Shown here: positions 58,211-64,000 of the stretch, piece after piece
How the letters are laid out: the number at the start of each line of letters is the position of its first letter
How positions within the stretch are numbered: the first letter of the stretch is position 1
Source of the DNA: Amaurobius ferox
Taxonomy: Eukaryota; Arthropoda; Arachnida; Araneae; Amaurobiidae
Assembly (NCBI GenBank): GCA_951213105.1
Contig: OX578146.1
Coordinates: 110,566,195-110,630,194, forward strand
Reading direction: 5' to 3'
DNA length: 64,000 nt
Position numbers and translations under genes: made by a program
Notes under the pieces: model-generated
What the model was told of the DNA's origin: nothing
Seen by the model: the letters and a program-made list of their open reading frames with translations, nothing else
Database searches by the model: none

Positions 58211-59838
58211 AAAAGTGTTCAATATGCCAAGCCAAGACGATTCTTTACGGGGTTCCTGTGCAGGATGCACTTAACCCTACATCGAATATATAGCAATGTT
58301 AACTGATGATGGATTTTTCATATATAGCAATATGCGTGTGGCGCTCTACTCCATCGAGGGCGCTGATATGGCAGTTGCTGTATGATGGTGTCAGGTTGGA
58401 CTATGTCTTGGAAGGTTTCGACCTGCAAGTCGGTGCTAGGGAGGAAGGGGGAGGGGCCAATGCCTTAAGGGCAACCAATAGAAAATACAGAGCTAGCTCT
58501 GAGGAATATAAGATTTACTAAAGTTTAGTTTAAGTACATTAAGATGAAAGAACAAATTAATTTTAATTTTAAGATTATTAAGAGGTAATTACAATTTAAA
58601 GTTGTTCAATGAAAAAGATGAATTTCAGATGCAAGAGAGACAAGTTTATAATTTACAAGATTTAAGCAGATAAAAAACTTTTAAGTTTAATCTAAGACTG
58701 CATTGCAGTGAGGGTACTCAAGTTCTAGAAAAAAGAAGGCACTTTTCAGTGACACACAAAAAATTTACAATATCAAATTTAAGTTACGGAAACGTGGATT
58801 TGAGATTGTACTGGTCTAGCAGGGAAAAACGCGAGCAAAAGCAAGCAGATGGGTTGGCCAGTGGTTGAGCCGGGAGAAGTGAACAGGTAGAATGACCGCA
58901 AGTGCCGCCATCTACCGGTGTTCAGGTTTACGAGACGCCTGGTTGCGGAGTGACAAAACGACGTTTCTTCCATTTAGTACCATTGGTGCTAAACAGAAGA
59001 TGCCTAGGTCTGCGCTTCCTGCAATAGGTAGGCATAATAGGGTTGTACGTCTGATCGACATCCCGCAAACAGGGTCTATTAGAATTAACTTTGTTAAATT
59101 TGAGTGAATGGGCCGAGATTTGCTCGATAACTCCCGAGACTTTGAGGTCGTGATGAATCACTTCGTCTTGGACATACCTAGGTGCCTTAACGATGCAACG
59201 CAAAACTTTATTCTGAAAAACTTGCAGTTTCCTAATGTGGACGTTTGCCGCCGACCCCCAGATCAGGCTGGCGTACAAAAATCCAGGTGCAATGATCTGT
59301 TTGTAAATAATAAGCTTATTTTCGAGGGAAAGGTGGGATTTTCTACCGAGAATGGGAAGAAGGGCACGATAAGTCTTATTGGCTGATGCTACTTTGGAGT
59401 CGATGTGGTTTCCGTAAGTCATATGGGCGTCCAATGTGACGCCCAGATACTTAGCAGAAAAACAGAAAGGGATAGGTTGATTGAAGATTTTTAAAACAAA
59501 GTTATGATTTAATTCTAGGTAGTTGGGCTTAAAAATAACTACTGCACTCTTGGTAGCATTAATTTGGATTCTCCAGTGAACGAGCCAGTGCTCAAAGCTA
59601 TGATTGATGTAACTTTGTAAAGTGTTAATAGCGTTCTGAGGTGAACTACTACGCGCAATTAACGCTGTGTCATCTGCAAAGATGGCCAGTTTGACTTGTG
59701 GTATGCTTGGAATATCGTTGATGAAGATGTTGAAGAGAAGTGGACTAAGGTTTCCTCCTTGAGGAACACCGGCCTTGATTGGTCTGATAGTAGAGAGAGA
59801 TTTATCAACTCGTACGCGGGAAAAAAGTGTTCAATATG
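58211..59838 (-). mobile_element. 5'-truncated Jockey-type LINE with 16-bp target duplication
   Basis: A perfect direct repeat aaaagtgttcaatatg flanks the insertion at 58211-58226 and 59823-59838, the signature of target-primed retroposition. The inserted body is 58227-59822 in minus orientation. Its 5' end breaks inside the reverse transcriptase just before the palm motifs, a typical 5' truncation. After the protein stop at 58928 there is a 3' untranslated stretch of about 700 bp ending ttggcttgg, with no poly-A tail. Open frames in 58227-58900 therefore lie in the 3' UTR and are not genes. Confidence 0.88.
58928..59822 (-). CDS. Reverse transcriptase C-terminal half (Jockey-clade LINE)
   Basis: The frame is open without a stop from the truncation point to the TGA-type end at 58928-58930, about 298 codons; the first upstream stop lies in the flanking target duplication. 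From N to C it shows KAGVPQGGNLSPLLFNIFI, the palm motif LAIFADDTALI with catalytic Asp-Asp, then KYLGVTLDAHMTYGNHID, a thumb region SLENKLIIYKQIIAPGFLYA then SLIWGSAANVHIRKLQVFQN, and KVLRCIVKAPRYVQDEVIHH. The LWG-type and K-x-LR-x-I-x2-AP-x-YV motifs are typical of the Jockey clade. The endonuclease and fingers are missing, so it cannot move by itself. The absence of stops and frameshifts suggests a fairly recent insertion. Confidence 0.9.
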
Positions 59839-62621
59839 TTATAAAATAAGGGGTAATGGGGGCAAAAATTTTGTTGGCGACATTGGTAAACCTGTTTTTT
59901 TTATAAATTTGAACTATTCATTCGATAACATTTAAATGTGGCATGCAGATGCAGTGGTTTAGCAACAAAGCAAAACTATAAAACAAATACCATGTAAACT
60001 CATTACCATTGTAAATTCATTTGCATGTAGTTCTTAGCCTGCTAACACTCATGAAGTAAACTTCTATGTTTTTGATATGATTTTCTTCACTATTATTATT
60101 CACTATATATATTATTTACTATATGATTTCCTGACTTTTATTTTTAAAGCATTTTATTTTATAATTTATCTTTTAAATGGATATATTGTTCAGGTTTTAT
60201 GGCACCTGCTATTGAAAGTTTTAAGGCCTCTATGCATGATGCAAGAAGTTGAAATAATAAATTGAACAATCAACTTATTGTGCAAATTTGCATCGTGTTG
60301 AAAGGCACAATTTCTTGTGTACAACTTATTGAATGAACCTCAGCAACCACAAAGATCGTACAATTTTTTGATCGTATCTGATCAATCAGAACACTCACTA
60401 CGTTGGACACCATGATTCCTATTTATCTGCTTTGTTCGTGCATAAGATGCATATTTGACTACTTTATTTATACATTTTTAATTGAGTACTTTACTTATGT
60501 ATTTTTAATTCAATTAATTTGAATTTGTGTATTAAATTTTAACTTTTGCCAACTTGTTTCTTTCTTTCTCTCTGAGATTCTACTTATAGGCATGGGTACC
60601 CAAAGAACTTTTCCCAAAAGGGGGCAAACCACTGACAGCAGCGCAAACCAAAAGATAATATGTATAACAAAGGACCAGCTTGATACCCACGTTTGTAACC
60701 TTGAACATCCAGGGCAGGGCAAGAGTAGGCAGTTGTGCCTATAGGGGTCTTATTTCTAATTTTTCAAAGATCTCAAATTTTTTTTCACTGAAATTTTGAA
60801 TTTTGTTAGCAATTACTATCGTAAGATAATAAAGTATTAACTATTAAAATATAAACTATTTAGCGTAAATGTATGATGTTTTGTTTACAATACTCATATA
60901 TAGATGGTGCCAGCACAACTTGCACTGAATTAAAAATTTTAAATGAGAAACTGAACAATTATAGTTGATATGTTTTTATATTTAGTGAAATTCATGGTAA
61001 ATTCAAAAATTCTTTATAACAGACCATTTTCATAATTTCCTTATTCTGTAGAAAATTCTATCTGAAACATGACATCATAATTGTTCAAAAGTGTTTCCAC
61101 TAATACAATTTTTGAAAATTATTGCAGTTTTTACAATAATATAAAATAAAAGTTTTATAATATTACACTCAACTCCCTATTCTCAAAATGCTCCCTACAC
61201 TGAAAAATAACGCCTTAAATTTTAGGAATAGTAAAATGTGATTAGAAAAATTATTTTTGATGACCTTCATATAAAAGTTAACTCTTCTATTAAAGGTGAT
61301 TTAATGAAGAGCAAAGTAAAATAAACGAAACCAAACACAGAATAAATAATATGTATTTACAAATTACAATCATTCACCTTGAATTTCATTCAATTAAAAT
61401 GTATATAAAGTGTACAATAACCAATATCTTATTAATTCAGCAAACAATAAATTACAATTTACAAACACACAGAATAAAAGACTAGAATTTTATTGTTAGT
61501 TCATCAGTAAAAATCAAGATTATTATTATCATTTTATCATCTTAACTAGTCTGAATAATATCAATTAACACTTATCTGAATATATGTCTAAATTTAGATA
61601 AGTATTCAAAGTATGTTCTTAAAAGTTGATATTTTGGGTTTATATTATGTAAGTTAAAATAATAAATGAATAACCCAATATCTGCATATATGCCCAGTGA
61701 AAACTAAACAACGTCTACTTGTATTTCCTAAAACTAGTGTTCTCTTTTAAGAACTAGAAATCGCAAAGCTGTTTGATAAAAATAAATGTAAAATTTAACT
61801 TTTAGTTTTTAATGTAGTAAAAACTACCTCTTACACTATACCTCTTTTTAAAAATTAAATTTAACTAATTTTACTCAGTAAAAACAGCTGTTGCTACGAA
61901 AACTATTTTTTACTAAAAACAACAACAAAAATCAAGTTTTTACAGAAAAAAAAAATCAATCAAGTTTTTACAAAGAGGTATGTATGATGCAAAAATAAGT
62001 TTTTACTAAAAGCAGTTAATATGAGGAGTTAAAATTACATTCCGTGTTTTAACTAGACAGCCTCGTGGCTTCTATTTCTTACTAATGAACACTTGGTGAA
62101 ATAAACAGTAATAACGGATTTTTTTAGTTTTACTATTAAAAAAAAATAAATAGACTTGAGATTTTTACTGTAACATATACATAAAACTTTTGTATATAAT
62201 AAAACTAAGAAATAATAATTTAAACACTAAAATTAGATTTGAAAACCTAGTTATAAATTAATTACACACTTGTGGATAAAGGGTTTGATAAATCATAGTT
62301 CAAATATGTAACTGGTTGTTTCTCTTGAAATTAGTTCACAGCTAAAACCCATTCCACATACACCGGAAATATATAAATACACCAGGACACCAGAAATAGA
62401 TAAATTCATAATGAATTTGTTCCTTAATTCACATATGTAAAACAAAGAACATACCATTAGTTTCTTGCAAATCTTCTGGACTGTGTTGAAAATGTACAAA
62501 AGCCTGAAAAGTCCAGATCAAAAAACTTGTGGATGAAAAAATATAACAAAACCAATCTCATGATGCAGATTACAGCATTAAAATTAGGATTTTTAGTATA
62601 TATATTTATATTTAAAAGTTT

Positions 62622-62671
<50 letters not shown>

Positions 62672-62710
62672 AAATAATTGCATAATTTGCAATAACTAAA
62701 TATAAATTGG

Positions 62711-62743
<33 letters not shown>

Positions 62744-64000
62744 CAAAATAATTGCATAATTTGCAATAACTAAATATAAATCTGAAAAGCCAATGAAAAT
62801 GGTTTTTTTAAAACCAGGCTGAAGTTGGGTTACAAAATTTGGAAGACAAAATAGGCCAAAAAACCAGATCTATAGTGAAGATTATTGCTTTGAAAGTACA
62901 ATTTTTAGCATGCTTAATATACACTGTATAATAGTTTATTAAAAATTATCCATATTTAGCATACACATTCCATATACAAACAGATAAGATAACTAAGTAA
63001 GTTTAATGTAACTAGTACACTGATAAAAATATACATTTCAGCTCAAATGCAGCAAAATATAAAATAACATATAAGAACACACTGCATTGTGCATTTTAAA
63101 AGTTTCTTTGGTATTTAGTTAAACATAATAATATTTTCATAAACATTTTCAAACCAGATTTCAACATTCATCACAGTATAATAAAATCTGATGTGGACAG
63201 CATATGACTTTCCCTGCAGACTTATACCCATATTCTCTTTTTTTAATTGAATTTAATTCACTTTTAATTTAATTTTCATTCTCATTTAGTAACTGGACTT
63301 ATTTTCAAAGGTGGCATAGAAAAAATATAAAAAAATTAAAATATCTCGAGAATGGCTAGTCCCATACCTGCTAACCTAGGAAAATTGGAATGTGTAAAAT
63401 TTTGCGTGAATGACATTCATTTATAATGATTTTTTTAAACTACACACGCAAACGACATTTTTAATGAATTTAACAATGTACAAGTACCTGCATTAAATAT
63501 CAGGCATAGTACTGGTAGAATATGAAAATTCAGGACACCAATTTTATAAAATTTCAGGACAATAAATTATAAAACAAAAAATATATAAAGGTTTTATCCG
63601 GTGAGAATTACTTATAATGAAAACAAATATTTATGTTTGGCAAAACACAGGTTTTCACTAAAGAGAGTAACAAATATTGATCTTTAATTAAAAAAAATAT
63701 ATATATAGCACTGAATTATATTCCTGCCAAAATGGTTTCCTTTTTATTTGCTTAAATCATTGCTTTAATACCACTTTTTGAAAAATATCCCTTCACAGAG
63801 TTCATACCCATTTTTTAAATAGAAAAATTTATATTATGCAAATATAGTTAAAAAATTAACCTTAATAATTAGCCATAATATGAAAATAAGCTAGTTGAGT
63901 CGATCTAATATGCAACATTTAAATGATGGAGATGGATGGAAAAAGATACTAACGTACTCTCGGCAATTCCCGCGAAGTAACTGAATTGCATAATCGCACT
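59839..64000. other. Intergenic AT-rich region to the window end
   Basis: No gene is recognised. A small possible MITE lies near 60590-60750, with weakly matching tataggca ends. The stretch 60760-62580 shows nothing specific. Two TA arrays and a duplicated 40-bp segment lie at 62625-62785. The last 1.2 kb is AT-rich with no signal I can name. Confidence 0.6.
62625..62785. repeat. TA microsatellites with duplicated flank
   Basis: TA runs at about 62625-62669 and 62712-62741 are each followed by the same segment acaaaataattgcataattt plus gcaataactaaatataaat. The array and its flank were therefore duplicated together. Confidence 0.9.

Noticed and set aside
57977..58270. Minus-strand open frame that loosely resembled a Gypsy polymerase linker (LGILNTFHKLF)
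   Set aside because: It runs across the LINE target duplication and 3' end at 58211-58227 and into the Tc1 end at 58105, so it joins unrelated sequences.
59108..59386. Plus-strand open frame of 92 codons
   Set aside because: It is antisense to the Jockey-type reverse transcriptase.
60590..60750. Possible small MITE with tataggca ends
   Set aside because: The inverted ends match over only about eight bases and no target duplication is clear.

Overview
This is an AT-rich animal nuclear sequence with long introns, canonical GT-AG splice sites and many decayed transposable elements. There are no bacterial-style operons. The only host gene I can support is the 3' half of a Dscam-family cell-adhesion receptor on the + strand. 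It comprises eight coding exons between 1360 and 26046, and all exon-to-exon phases agree. Joined, they give 440 residues and a stop codon: the second half of one fibronectin type III (FN3) domain, two complete FN3 domains, a single transmembrane helix and a short cytoplasmic tail of about 125 residues. Three consecutive FN3 domains run straight into the membrane with no Ig domain between them. Classical Dscam has Ig10 between FN3-4 and FN3-5 and a much longer tail, so this layout fits the shortened Dscam (sDscam) family of chelicerates. With the repeat content, this suggests an arachnid, probably a spider. The organism is an inference.

Layout. 1-26.5 kb: the receptor gene. Its introns hold two unrelated tandem arrays with similar periods near 141 bp (2746-3545 and 7060-7900), a decayed Tc1 element (4505-5288), a tRNA-derived SINE with a 12-bp target duplication (10931-11198), a piggyBac-type MITE flanked by TTAA (11879-12186), two large fold-back palindromes (15409-15988), several minisatellites and a hAT-like MITE (19343-19667). 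26.5-64 kb: no host gene recognised. This half contains a hAT MITE (32579-33060), a 0.6-kb inverted-repeat element carrying two hammerhead-ribozyme-like motifs (34708-35323), a recent 270-bp tandem duplication (40392-40880), a pogo/Tigger-type MITE (43744-44703), a TA-flanked MITE (51799-52250), a nearly full-length dead Tc1 element (55401-56691), a second Tc1 fragment (57510-58105), and a 5'-truncated Jockey-type LINE with a perfect 16-bp target duplication and a 300-codon uninterrupted reverse transcriptase frame (58211-59838).

The least ordinary signals are the paired hammerhead-like motifs in the inverted-repeat element at 34.7-35.3 kb, and the reduced Dscam architecture with its proline-rich insertion and a possible read-through C-terminus. 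All calls come from reading the sequence; no alignment, folding or database search was run.
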